64,000 nucleotides of DNA from Methanomassiliicoccus luminyensis B10 (GTDB taxonomy: Archaea; Thermoplasmatota; Thermoplasmata; Methanomassiliicoccales; Methanomassiliicoccaceae). Numbering within the stretch: the first letter of the stretch is position 1; each line of letters starts with the position of its first letter. A program made the position numbers and the translations under genes. The stretch covers positions 1 to 64,000 of the forward strand of contig NZ_CAJE01000003.1 in NCBI RefSeq assembly GCF_000308215.1. Direction: 5' to 3'. Positions 36,074 to 44,203 of this stretch are shown here, piece by piece. The notes beneath the pieces were generated by a model, which was not told the origin of the DNA, did not search any database, and saw only the letters and a program-made list of their open reading frames with translations.

Positions 36074-36826
36074 TTACTGCACCTCCTGCATGGTGAGCGC
36101 GTCCTTGGGGCATATATCGACGCAGTTCTCGCAGGCGACGCACTTTTCCACGTCGAACTTGGGCTTCTTGACCGGCCTGCCCTTCTCGTTGACGCCGGCC
36201 TCGACCATTACTACAGCGTTCACGGGGCAGACCTTGACGCAGCGCTGGCAGCTGATGCACTTCTTGTCCTCCAGTACGGGGACGTCCTTGTTCAGGATGC
36301 TCTCTCTGGGCTCCACGCCTTTGTGGAGCTCGGCCGGGAGGACCTCCATGATGTGCACCTCGTTGCCGGGGACGCCGGGCCACTGCAGCTTGTAAGGATC
36401 GAATATTATCTCTTCCCGGGTGAACGAGGCAAGCTCGTACTCCGGGGTCACGATCATAGACTTGGTGGGGCAATACTCGGCGCAGTACCCGCACATCATG
36501 CACCTGCCCACGTTGACGCGGGGCCTCTTGACCTTGGCAGGGGCTTTCCCCTCCTCGCAGTGGAGGTCGTCGACCTCCAGAAGGTCGATGCACTTGTTGG
36601 GGCAGATGCGCGCGCATATGCCGCAGCCGATGCACTTGTCGAAGATCAGGCCGGGCCTGCCGCGGAACACGTCAGGCAGGACCTGCTTCTCCCACGGATA
36701 CAGGATTGTCTGGGGCCGATGGATGCTGGCCTTGAAGGTCTGCTTGAGGGTCAGCCAGAACGGCTTGAGTATCCAAGTCGTCAGGCCAAGCTCCTGGTTC
36801 TTGCGGGACTTCTTGACTTCAGACAT
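36074..36826 (-). CDS. fpoI: FpoI-like subunit with four [4Fe-4S] motifs
   Basis: A 250-residue NuoI/FpoI homologue that carries electrons towards the N2 cluster. Four C-x2-C-x2-C-x3-CP motifs are present: CIGCGICARICP (from residue 65), CMMCGYCAEYCP (109), CISCQRCVKVCP (190) and CVACENCVDICP (219). The family normally has only the first pair. The C-terminal half thus adds a second 2x[4Fe-4S] ferredoxin-like domain after a linker. ATG 36826 shares a base with the fpoH stop (TAATG). Without FpoF in the operon, the extra clusters could be the input site for electrons, for example from ferredoxin; this is inference. Confidence 0.93.
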   Translation of the reverse strand: MSEVKKSRKNQELGLTTWILKPFWLTLKQTFKASIHRPQTILYPWEKQVLPDVFRGRPGLIFDKCIGCGICARICPNKCIDLLEVDDLHCEEGKAPAKVKRPRVNVGRCMMCGYCAEYCPTKSMIVTPEYELASFTREEIIFDPYKLQWPGVPGNEVHIMEVLPAELHKGVEPRESILNKDVPVLEDKKCISCQRCVKVCPVNAVVMVEAGVNEKGRPVKKPKFDVEKCVACENCVDICPKDALTMQEVQ

Positions 36827-37923
36827 TAGAACAATCCCTCCCATTCCAGGGTCTTCAGCAGTATGGCGATGAACAGGTTGACCACCGCCAGGGGCAGCAG
36901 CCTCTTCCAGCCGATGGACAGGATCTGATCTGTCCTGACCCTGGCCAGAGCGCCCCTGAACCAGATCATGACCGCGAACACGATCAGGACCTTGATGATG
37001 AACCAGATCTCGTCGGGGATGATGTTGTTGAACGGGCCGCTCCATCCGCCCAGGAACAGAAGGGTGAACAGGCAGGAGCCTACGAACCCCCTCATGTACT
37101 CCGAGCACATGATCAGGCCGAACCTCATATCGCCGTATTCGGTCTGCCAGCCTTCCACCAGCTCAGCCTCGGCCTCGGGAAGGTCGAAGGGGACCCTTTC
37201 CAACTCGGCGATCATGGATATAAGGAACACGAAGGCGCCGATGATCAGCGGCACTATGTACCAGATGCTGTTGGTCTGGGCATCCACCACATCCAGGAAG
37301 TTGAAGCTCCCGGCGAGGATGAGGACCGATACCACGGAGAGCAGCAGCGGGATCTCGTACGCGATGATCTGCGCGGCCGCACGCATGCCCCCGATGAGGG
37401 TGTACTTGTTATTGGACGCCCACCCGCCGATCAGCACCGCGAACGGGGCGATGCTGAAGATGGCGAAGGTGAGTATCACGCTGAGGCTCGAGTTGGTGGC
37501 CCAGAACCCCGGGCTGTACGGTATGGTGACCATCAGGAACCCGGAGGTCCCGATGAGCAGGATCGGGGTGATCTCGTATATCAGCCGGTCCGCTGACTTG
37601 GGGACGATGTGCTCCTTCAAGAGCGTCTTGATGGCGTCGGCGAAGTTCTGGAACAGGCCGATGGGGCCGGTCATGGTGCCTCTGCGGTCCATCAGGCGGC
37701 CGAGCAGCTTGCGCTCCTCCCAGATCAATGTGATCGACATCAGCAGTCCGACCACGAAGACGATCAGGACCACCAGGACGGTGTTGATGAAGTCGACGAC
37801 ACCGGCGCTCCCGACCCACTTGGCCAGGGTCTCCAGGGTCAGCCAGTCCAAGATCCTGCCGATGATGTCGACCATCAACCAATGAGTGATCCCGTATAGG
37901 AATTCGTAAATGTTCAGGTACAT
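36826..37923 (-). CDS. fpoH: F420H2 dehydrogenase-like complex subunit FpoH (NuoH)
   Basis: A 365-residue, about eight-helix subunit that links the peripheral and membrane arms and forms part of the quinone (methanophenazine) site. Family blocks: ERKLLGRLMDRRGTMTGPIGLFQNFADAIKTLLKE, in which GP-x-G-x2-Q is diagnostic; GGWASNNKYTLIGGMRAAAQIIAYEIPLLL; and ERVPFDLPEAEAELVEGW. The N-terminus has an extra hydrophobic stretch relative to bacterial NuoH. Confidence 0.95.
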   Translation of the reverse strand: MYLNIYEFLYGITHWLMVDIIGRILDWLTLETLAKWVGSAGVVDFINTVLVVLIVFVVGLLMSITLIWEERKLLGRLMDRRGTMTGPIGLFQNFADAIKTLLKEHIVPKSADRLIYEITPILLIGTSGFLMVTIPYSPGFWATNSSLSVILTFAIFSIAPFAVLIGGWASNNKYTLIGGMRAAAQIIAYEIPLLLSVVSVLILAGSFNFLDVVDAQTNSIWYIVPLIIGAFVFLISMIAELERVPFDLPEAEAELVEGWQTEYGDMRFGLIMCSEYMRGFVGSCLFTLLFLGGWSGPFNNIIPDEIWFIIKVLIVFAVMIWFRGALARVRTDQILSIGWKRLLPLAVVNLFIAILLKTLEWEGLF

Positions 37924-37929
37924 CTTGCA

Positions 37930-39015
37930 TCACCTGTCCGTCTCGCCCATGCAGACATCAAGCATCCCCATGATGGACGGGACGTCAGCCACCTTGTTGC
38001 CGTTCAGCATGACCGGGGCCGCCGACAGCGTCACGAAGAAGGGGCTGCGCACCTTTACCCTGGAGGGCTTGTCGGTGCCGTCGCCGATTATGTAGACGAG
38101 GCTCTCGCCGCGGGGATCCTCCAACCTGGCGAAGCCGGTGCCGACGGGGGCGTTGCGCGGGGGCTTTACCCTTATGGGTCCGGACTTGGGCATCTTCTTG
38201 AAGGCGTCCCTGACGATCTGGCAAGACATCCTCATCTCGTCCATGCGCACGCGGTAGCGAGCATATACATCGCACTCGTCGCGGGTGCACATGTTCCACT
38301 CCAGCTCGTCATAGATCTCGTAAGGGTGATTGTAGCGGATGTCATACTTCACGCCGCTGCCGCGAAGGCTGGGACCGGCGACGCCGAGGTTGATGGCGTC
38401 CTGAGGCTTCAGGTAGGACAGGCCGTCCATCCTCATGCGGAAGATGGGGTTGCGGTCCACCAGGTCCTCGTACTCGACCATCCTCTTCTCGAAGTAGTCG
38501 AGGATCTTCAGGACGTGCTTCTCGAAGTCCGCGGGAGCATCGTTCCTGACCCCACCGATGCGCGGGTAGTTGGTGGTCATCCTGGCCCCGCACAGCTCTG
38601 TGAACAGGTCCAGGAAGAGCTCCCTCTCCCTCATGGCGTACAGGAAGAGGGTCAGGTTTCCCAGATCGGTACCGATGGCGGCCAGCCACATAAGATGGGA
38701 GCCGATCCTCTGAAGCTCGTCGGATATTACACGTATGTATTTGGCCCTCTCAGGCACTTCCACGCCCATCAGGTCCTCGGCGGCCAGGCAGTACACGTGC
38801 GACCAGGTGAACGACGAACCATAGCAAAGGCGGTCGGCCAGTGGGATGATCTGGGGGTAGGTCCTGTTCTCCACCATCTTCTCCCAGCCGCGGTGAAGGT
38901 AGCCGATCACCGGCTCGGAGCCGGTGATGGTCTCGCCGTCGACCTTGACCCGGAGGTTCCACAGCCCATGGGTCATGGGGTGCTGGGGGCCCATGTTGAT
39001 CCACATCTCGGGCAT
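37930..39015 (-). CDS. fpoD: F420H2 dehydrogenase-like complex subunit FpoD (NuoD)
   Basis: A 361-residue 49-kDa-type subunit. The N-terminal NMGPQHPMTHGLW provides the His residues that line the quinone-like site; ERAKYIRVISDELQRIGSHLMW and GVAGPSLRGSGVKYDIR also fit. As usual in complex I, the [NiFe]-hydrogenase cysteines are missing. The end DVCMGETDR is the family C-terminus. Confidence 0.95.
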   Translation of the reverse strand: MPEMWINMGPQHPMTHGLWNLRVKVDGETITGSEPVIGYLHRGWEKMVENRTYPQIIPLADRLCYGSSFTWSHVYCLAAEDLMGVEVPERAKYIRVISDELQRIGSHLMWLAAIGTDLGNLTLFLYAMRERELFLDLFTELCGARMTTNYPRIGGVRNDAPADFEKHVLKILDYFEKRMVEYEDLVDRNPIFRMRMDGLSYLKPQDAINLGVAGPSLRGSGVKYDIRYNHPYEIYDELEWNMCTRDECDVYARYRVRMDEMRMSCQIVRDAFKKMPKSGPIRVKPPRNAPVGTGFARLEDPRGESLVYIIGDGTDKPSRVKVRSPFFVTLSAAPVMLNGNKVADVPSIMGMLDVCMGETDR

Positions 39016-39489
39016 TTACGGCCCCCCTACGGTGTAGTCCTTCCTCATGGGGAAGAACTGGACGTCCTCGGGCAGGAGAAGCCTCTCCAGCCTCGGGTGG
39101 TTGATGAAAATGATGCCGAACATGTCGTAGGTCTCCCTCTCATGCCAGTTCGCTCCTCCCCACAGCGGGGTGACGGAGTCGACCCGGGGGTCATCGTGCG
39201 GGAGGTCTACGGTGATCTCCACGATCACGTTCCTGGAGCACGAGGACAGGTGGTAGACGGTCTGGAACCTGTCCACCCGGTCCACCCCGCACACGCAGGA
39301 GCAGTGGTCGAAGCCCTGCTTCTCCTTGAGGAAGGTGCACAGCTTTAACAGGCAGTCCTTGTCCGCGGTCATGAATATCGTCTGGGGCTTGCACTTGTCC
39401 GTTATGGCGACCCCGGCGGGGAATGCCGCGGCTATCTCGCTCTTTATCTGGTCCACGGTGAGTTGTACGCTCTCGTTCAAATCTCTCAC
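39016..39489 (-). CDS. fpoC: F420H2 dehydrogenase-like complex subunit FpoC (NuoC)
   Basis: A 157-residue 30-kDa-type structural subunit. The diagnostic blocks near the C-terminus are VDSVTPLWGGANWHERETYDMFGI and FINHPRLERLLLPEDV. The N-terminal third is poorly conserved. It is adjacent to fpoD without a gap. Confidence 0.92.
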   Translation of the reverse strand: MRDLNESVQLTVDQIKSEIAAAFPAGVAITDKCKPQTIFMTADKDCLLKLCTFLKEKQGFDHCSCVCGVDRVDRFQTVYHLSSCSRNVIVEITVDLPHDDPRVDSVTPLWGGANWHERETYDMFGIIFINHPRLERLLLPEDVQFFPMRKDYTVGGP

Positions 39490-39490
39490 C

Positions 39491-40054
39491 TCAATCTTCC
39501 AAGAAGGTGCCCTTCATCTGCACGTGGATCTTCTGGTGCAGCTTGAGGAAACCATCGATCATCGCCTCGGGCCTGGGAGGGCATCCGGGGATGTAAACGT
39601 CCACGGGGATGAAAGTGTCAGTTCCCTGGACGACGTTATATGCATCGTACCACGGACCGCCGGAAATGGCGCACTCGCCCATGGCAATGACCCACTTGGG
39701 CTCAGGCATCTCTTCGTAAAGCCGGCGCAGGGCCGGGCGGAGCTTGTAGCTGATCCATCCGTTGACTAGCAGGACCTCGCATTGACGCGGGGACGACCTG
39801 AAGACCATGCCGAACCGTTCGTTGTCGAACCGGGGGCCGGAACAGGCCGCCATCTCCAGCGCGCAGCACGCGACACCGAAGTGCAGCGGATATATGGCGT
39901 TCCTAATGCCCCAGCTCCATAACGGGGCGGTGACCTTGTCCACGACCTTCTTGACGCCACTGGCGCGGAGCGCGTCGTCCATGGCGTTGGACGACCACTC
40001 CACGAACTCCTTGGCGCTCATGGCGACGGCATGGGGATAAAGGCTCAGATCCAT
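39491..40054 (-). CDS. fpoB: F420H2 dehydrogenase-like complex subunit FpoB (NuoB)
   Basis: A 187-residue PSST-type subunit that binds the terminal N2 [4Fe-4S] cluster. Ligand cysteines are visible in [22 protein letters not shown] and [15 protein letters not shown] 40054 is chosen; it gives a start MDLSLYPH and overlaps fpoA by ten bases. The longer frame upstream reads over fpoA. Confidence 0.95.
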   Translation of the reverse strand: MDLSLYPHAVAMSAKEFVEWSSNAMDDALRASGVKKVVDKVTAPLWSWGIRNAIYPLHFGVACCALEMAACSGPRFDNERFGMVFRSSPRQCEVLLVNGWISYKLRPALRRLYEEMPEPKWVIAMGECAISGGPWYDAYNVVQGTDTFIPVDVYIPGCPPRPEAMIDGFLKLHQKIHVQMKGTFLED

Positions 40055-40404
40055 AATCTTTCCTCCTTCTTCAGTGCGTAGAACACCCCGACGAGCAGCA
40101 GGCCAAAGAATGCCAGCATTAAAATCTTGGAATCGAAGCCTAATCCGGAGAAGGAGACAGCCCATAACAGCAAAAAGATCGTGATAATATCAAAGACTAC
40201 AAAAATTATTGCGAACATATAGAACTGAAAATGGAACTGGATTTGTGCCTCTCCGATAGGTACTTCACCGCACTCATAGGTATCCGCTTTAAGCGCCGTC
40301 CACTTGGTCGGCCGGAAATACCTGGACGCAAAGAACGAAATCGCCGGGAAGCCTACCGCGACCAATGCAAAGATCGCTATTGGCAAATAGGTGTCCAAGA
40401 GCAT
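40045..40404 (-). CDS. fpoA: F420H2 dehydrogenase-like complex subunit FpoA (NuoA)
   Basis: A 119-residue, three-helix subunit, first gene of the operon. Family parts: [52 protein letters not shown], where the loop Cys of the D-x-Y-E-C-G motif is conserved. No Shine-Dalgarno sequence precedes ATG 40404 and a TATA box lies about 25 bases upstream, so the transcript may be leaderless. Confidence 0.93.
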   Translation of the reverse strand: MLLDTYLPIAIFALVAVGFPAISFFASRYFRPTKWTALKADTYECGEVPIGEAQIQFHFQFYMFAIIFVVFDIITIFLLLWAVSFSGLGFDSKILMLAFFGLLLVGVFYALKKEERLWI

Positions 40405-40423
40405 TAGTGCGACAATATGATGC

Positions 40424-40434
40424 CTCTATAAATA
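40424..40434 (-). promoter_or_regulatory. Probable TATA box of the fpo operon
   Basis: Read on the minus strand, GTATTTATAGA lies about 25-30 bases before the fpoA ATG, the spacing between TATA box and transcription start. The transcript would then begin at or next to the start codon. A second candidate, CTTTTTAAG, lies about 40 bases further upstream. Confidence 0.45.
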
Positions 40435-40690
40435 CATTATTGAGATTGAGGTTACTGGCTACTTAAAAAGGAGGCCCCTTATTCTCATGTATTCTATGAT
40501 AAATTCACGCCATTTATTACAAATCCGTCAGATATGGCCGGGCACATGCATTCTTCGGTCAAAATAAATGCCCTCCCATCATTTGTGCGTTTACGATAGT
40601 TAGTTTTGTTAAAAAGGATAATTATGTCGTTAGATAATCTGCGAGAGAAGGGGACGGTCCGGGACCGCCGCAATGAGGCGCGGCGGGACG

Positions 40691-40717
40691 CCGGGGCTAA
40701 CAGTTTATTAGCCCCGG
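40691..40717. promoter_or_regulatory. Perfect 10-bp inverted repeat in the proC promoter
   Basis: CCGGGGCTAA (40691-40700) and TTAGCCCCGG (40708-40717) are exact inverted copies around CAGTTTA. The loop and right arm contain TTTATTA, a possible TATA box, about 60 bases before proC. It could be a repressor site over the promoter or an RNA hairpin. Confidence 0.5.
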
Positions 40718-40773
40718 TAACATTAGGCGGCATGCTAGCATAGCGGACTGACCGCAAGCTAGAGGTGCGAGAG

Positions 40774-41583
40774 ATGAGCAAGAAGTTCGGGTTTATTGGT
40801 GCCGGCAACATGGCCGAGGCGCTGATGAAGGGCATGATCGCGGGCGGCGTCGCCACGGCGGACGAGCTTATCGCCAGCGAGGTCGTGGCCGAGAGGAGGG
40901 ACTATATGGCCAAGAGCCTCGGCATCACCTTGACCGCCGACAATGTCGAGGTCGTCAGGGAGGCCAAGACCATCGTGCTTGCGGTAAAGCCGAACATCGT
41001 GGGGCTGGTCCTCGACGAGCTGAAGCCCTTGTTGACCGAGGAGCATCTCATAATCTCCATCGCCGCGGGCGTGAAGATCTCGTTCGTAGAGGCGCACCTC
41101 AACTGGGGCGTGCGCGTGGTCAGGGTCATGCCCAACCAGCCCTGCCTGGTGGGCGCGTCCGCCTCCGGCTTCGCCCTGGGCAAGTCGGCCAAGAAGGAGG
41201 ACAAGGACCTGGTGCAGAAGATGCTCAACTCCGTGGGCATCGCCTACGCCATGGACGAGAAGTTGCTGGACGCCGTCACCGGCCTCAGCGGCTCCGGGCC
41301 GGCGTACGTCTACTTGGTCATCGAAGCGCTCTCCGATGGAGGCGTGCTCGCCGGGCTGCCCCGGGATATCGCCACCGCGCTGGCGGCGCAGACCGTGCTC
41401 GGCGCTGCGAAGACGGTGCTGGACACCAAGGGGCACCCCGCGCAGTTCAAGGACATGGTAGCGTCCCCGGCGGGGACCACCATCGAGGGCATGAAGGTCC
41501 TCGAGGAAAGGGCGGTCAGGGGCGCTTTCATCGACGCGGTGGAAGCGGCCACCAAGCGGTCCCTGGAACTCGGCAAGAGCTGA
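40774..41583 (+). CDS. proC: Pyrroline-5-carboxylate reductase
   Basis: A 269-residue reductase for the last step of proline synthesis (NADPH-dependent). Seen: [17 protein letters not shown] (Rossmann), [26 protein letters not shown], and the catalytic block [35 protein letters not shown]; the C-terminal [17 protein letters not shown] is also typical. ATG 40774 begins [11 protein letters not shown]; an upstream GTG at 40765 is less likely. Methanomassiliicoccales relatives use P5C-like chemistry in pyrrolysine synthesis, but the ordinary proline role is the safe call. Confidence 0.95.
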   Translation: MSKKFGFIGAGNMAEALMKGMIAGGVATADELIASEVVAERRDYMAKSLGITLTADNVEVVREAKTIVLAVKPNIVGLVLDELKPLLTEEHLIISIAAGVKISFVEAHLNWGVRVVRVMPNQPCLVGASASGFALGKSAKKEDKDLVQKMLNSVGIAYAMDEKLLDAVTGLSGSGPAYVYLVIEALSDGGVLAGLPRDIATALAAQTVLGAAKTVLDTKGHPAQFKDMVASPAGTTIEGMKVLEERAVRGAFIDAVEAATKRSLELGKS

Positions 41584-41586
41584 GGC

Positions 41587-43344
41587 TCAGCCGCTTCTGC
41601 TCTTCCGCCTGAACACCAGGCTCTTTATCACCCGGGGCGCTGACCTCAGCACTCCGGGGGAATCCCATTCCAGCTCCCTCTTCTGGCAGATGGTCGATTC
41701 CATCAGATCGTCGGCCCTCTCCTTGAGGCGCGACAGCGTTCCCTCGCGCTCCTGGGGGTCCTTGATGCCCATCGCCCTGTCCACTTCGTTCATCAGGAGG
41801 CGGGCGTCATGCGACCTCCGCTCCCGGGACTCCAGCTCCTCCTTGGACATCAGGCCCACCTCGGCCCTCACCTTGTTCAGGCGGTCCGCGGCGTCGTAGG
41901 ACACCTCGGCGATTTGGTCCCTGGTCAGCCACCTGGTCTCGTATGACAGCACGTCCTTCCAGTTGGGGCTGGCCAGGCGGGCGCGGTGCTCCTCCAGGGT
42001 CCGGGCGAACAGCCTGTACCCGAACCTCTCGGGGTCCTCGAAGGCGATGCTGCCCGGATCGAGGAACGGCGCGAGCGGGGAGGTGTACAGGAACAGGCGG
42101 GGGTCGTTCTTGTTGTCCCGGTACAGGTGCCGGACATAGTCGGCCGAGTTCAGGGCCGACTCCGCGGTCTGCTCCGGAAGGCCGATCATGAAGAACATGT
42201 CAAAGCGCTGGCATTCGTTCGACAAAGCGTAGCTGATGCTCTTCTCCATGGCGGCGTTGTCGAACCGCCGCCCGAGGGCGTAGCGCACCTTCTCGTCATG
42301 GGAGTCGGGGGAGAACTGCATGGAGTAGCGGTCGAAGGTGGAGGCGGCCTTCTCGAAGAAGTCCTCCGGGGCGGGGGTGAAGACCTCCAGCACGATGTGG
42401 TTATCCACGCCCAGCCGCTTGGCCTCGCGGAAGAACCGGTCGGCGTAGTCGTCGCCATTCTGGCGCAGATCGCCGACCACGAACACCGGGGCGTTCAGGT
42501 AGCTCTGGACATTGTACACGTCCTCGGCCACCTTCTCGGGGCTGCGGAACGCCGGACGGGAGCGGCCGACCACCCTCCTGTTGGCCCCGCAGCTGCCGCC
42601 GCATACCGCGCAGCGCTGCGAGCATCCCCTGACGGTGAAGGCGGTGGTGATGGGGTAGCGGTCCCAGTCCTTGAACGGCTTCGCTCCCTCCAGGTCGCGG
42701 TGCTTTATCACCGACCTGACGATCCACCCATAGTCGATGTCCAGGTAGTCGAGGTCCTCGGGGACGCAGGTCAGGTCGTTGACGACAGCCTTGCCGTCCT
42801 TCTTCCAGGTGAGATTGGGGATGTCGGAAAGATCGGAGCCCTTCTCCAGCGCGGACATCAGGGGGGACATCAGGGGCTCCACGGAATCGCCGCGCAGCAC
42901 CAGATCGACCTGCGGGTAGCGGATCAGCTCCTCGTGGAAGTACGAGGACGAGAAGCCGCCGAACAGCGTCCTGGAGGCCGGATGGAGATTCTTGATGATC
43001 TCGGCGACGGCCAGAGAGCCATGCGCGTGCGGCAGCCAGTGCAGGTCGATGCCGAACACGTCGGCCCGGAGCTTGGAGAGGTACGCTTCCACGTCCAGCT
43101 TGGGGTCGTTGAGCATCATGCTGGCGAGGTTGATGATGCGCACGCGGTACCCGTCCTTGTAGAGCTGATTGGCCATGGTGGTGAACCCGAACGGGTACAT
43201 CTCGAAGACCGGAGTGGAGGGGACCAGGTCGCTGACCGGCCCGTAGAACATGGACTCCTTCCTGAAGTCGTACACGCTGGGAGCATGGATGAAAATCAGA
43301 TCTTCCCTTGACAATGGCTTCCCCTCCGGGAACTGAGTGTGCAA
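41587..43344 (-). CDS. B12-binding-domain / radical SAM protein (Ta0216-like)
   Basis: A 585-residue radical SAM protein with an N-terminal cobalamin-binding-like domain (about 1-170, FGIDLHWLPHAHGSLAVAEI). The cluster cysteines are spaced unusually in TVRGCSQRCAVCGGSCG: C-x3-C-x2-C. The architecture and length resemble the archaeal family first noted in Thermoplasma as Ta0216. Substrate is unknown; members of this broad group methylate or rearrange unactivated carbons. It is a single gene convergent with proC, three bases apart. Confidence 0.75.
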   Translation of the reverse strand: MHTQFPEGKPLSREDLIFIHAPSVYDFRKESMFYGPVSDLVPSTPVFEMYPFGFTTMANQLYKDGYRVRIINLASMMLNDPKLDVEAYLSKLRADVFGIDLHWLPHAHGSLAVAEIIKNLHPASRTLFGGFSSSYFHEELIRYPQVDLVLRGDSVEPLMSPLMSALEKGSDLSDIPNLTWKKDGKAVVNDLTCVPEDLDYLDIDYGWIVRSVIKHRDLEGAKPFKDWDRYPITTAFTVRGCSQRCAVCGGSCGANRRVVGRSRPAFRSPEKVAEDVYNVQSYLNAPVFVVGDLRQNGDDYADRFFREAKRLGVDNHIVLEVFTPAPEDFFEKAASTFDRYSMQFSPDSHDEKVRYALGRRFDNAAMEKSISYALSNECQRFDMFFMIGLPEQTAESALNSADYVRHLYRDNKNDPRLFLYTSPLAPFLDPGSIAFEDPERFGYRLFARTLEEHRARLASPNWKDVLSYETRWLTRDQIAEVSYDAADRLNKVRAEVGLMSKEELESRERRSHDARLLMNEVDRAMGIKDPQEREGTLSRLKERADDLMESTICQKRELEWDSPGVLRSAPRVIKSLVFRRKSRSG

Positions 43345-43368
43345 AGTGGGCGCTCTACAAATATGTTG

Positions 43369-44076
43369 TCATGTGCCGAACCGTCTTTGGCGAAACTGGA
43401 AGCTGCGCACCGCCCGCAGAAAGTCGATCTTCCTGAAGCCGGGCCAATAAACGTCGGTGAAGTACAGCTCCGCGTACGCCAGCTGCCACAGCAGGAAGTT
43501 GGAGATCCGCTCCTCCCCCGACGTCCTCAATATGAGGTCGGGGTCCGGGAAATCGGCGGTGTACAGGAAGTTGGAAAAGGTCCTCTCGTCAATGTCCTCG
43601 ACCTCCAGCGCGCCTTCCTTGACCTTCTGGGCGATCTGCTTGATCGCCTGTATGATCTCCTGCCGGGAGCCGTAGGCGAGGGCGATGTTGTAGTAATAGT
43701 TGCTGTAGTCGCGGGTCTTCCCCTCGGCGTAATCTATGGCCTTGAGGACCCTTTCAGGCAGCAGGTCCCGCTGTCCCAGCGCGGATACCTTGATGCCGTA
43801 CTTGTGGACCCTCTCATCATCGCCCAGGCGGTAGAAGTTCTCCTCGAACATCTGCATGAGCGACTCCACCTCATCAGGCTCCCGGTGCAGGTTCTCGGTC
43901 GAGAAGGCGTAGACGGTGAGGACCTTGATGTCAAGCTCCATGCACCAGTCCAGCACTTCCTCGAGCTTGTCCTTGCCCTTCATGTGCCCCTCGGCGGTGG
44001 TCAGCCCGAACTCCTTGGCGAACCGGCGGTTGCCGTCCATGATGACCGCGATATGGTGGGGCATCTCGCCCTCCAT
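43369..44076 (-). CDS. uppS: Undecaprenyl/polyprenyl diphosphate synthase (cis-prenyltransferase); true start uncertain
   Basis: A cis-prenyltransferase that makes long polyprenyl phosphates for glycan carriers. Seen: IAVIMDGNRRFAKEF (catalytic Asp), TVYAFSTENL and DLILRTSGEERISNFLLW. ATG 44076 gives 235 residues. Archaeal homologues extend further, and the frame upstream encodes IANTAYQTYEKGLLKEV, which matches that extension. No ATG, GTG or TTG is available there before the TAG of the preceding gene; ATA 44151, after GGGGGG, is the best-placed non-canonical candidate. A start at ATG 44064 after GGAGGGCGAG is also possible. Confidence 0.9.
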   Translation of the reverse strand: MEGEMPHHIAVIMDGNRRFAKEFGLTTAEGHMKGKDKLEEVLDWCMELDIKVLTVYAFSTENLHREPDEVESLMQMFEENFYRLGDDERVHKYGIKVSALGQRDLLPERVLKAIDYAEGKTRDYSNYYYNIALAYGSRQEIIQAIKQIAQKVKEGALEVEDIDERTFSNFLYTADFPDPDLILRTSGEERISNFLLWQLAYAELYFTDVYWPGFRKIDFLRAVRSFQFRQRRFGT

Positions 44077-44203
44077 GACCTCCTTTAAAAGCCCCTTCTC
44101 GTAGGTCTGGTAGGCGGTGTTGGCGATGATTCTGGAGATCTCGTTCTTTATGCCGTTCCCCCCATAGAACCGGCGTTCAATGACATATTCTGTCCAAGCA
44201 TAT

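Larger units (their letters stand above)
40405..40773. other. Divergent control region between fpoA and proC
   Basis: About 370 bases with the fpo promoter at the left end and the proC palindrome at the right. The middle (40,490-40,640) is AT-rich. No RNA gene or small ORF was recognised. Confidence 0.4.
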
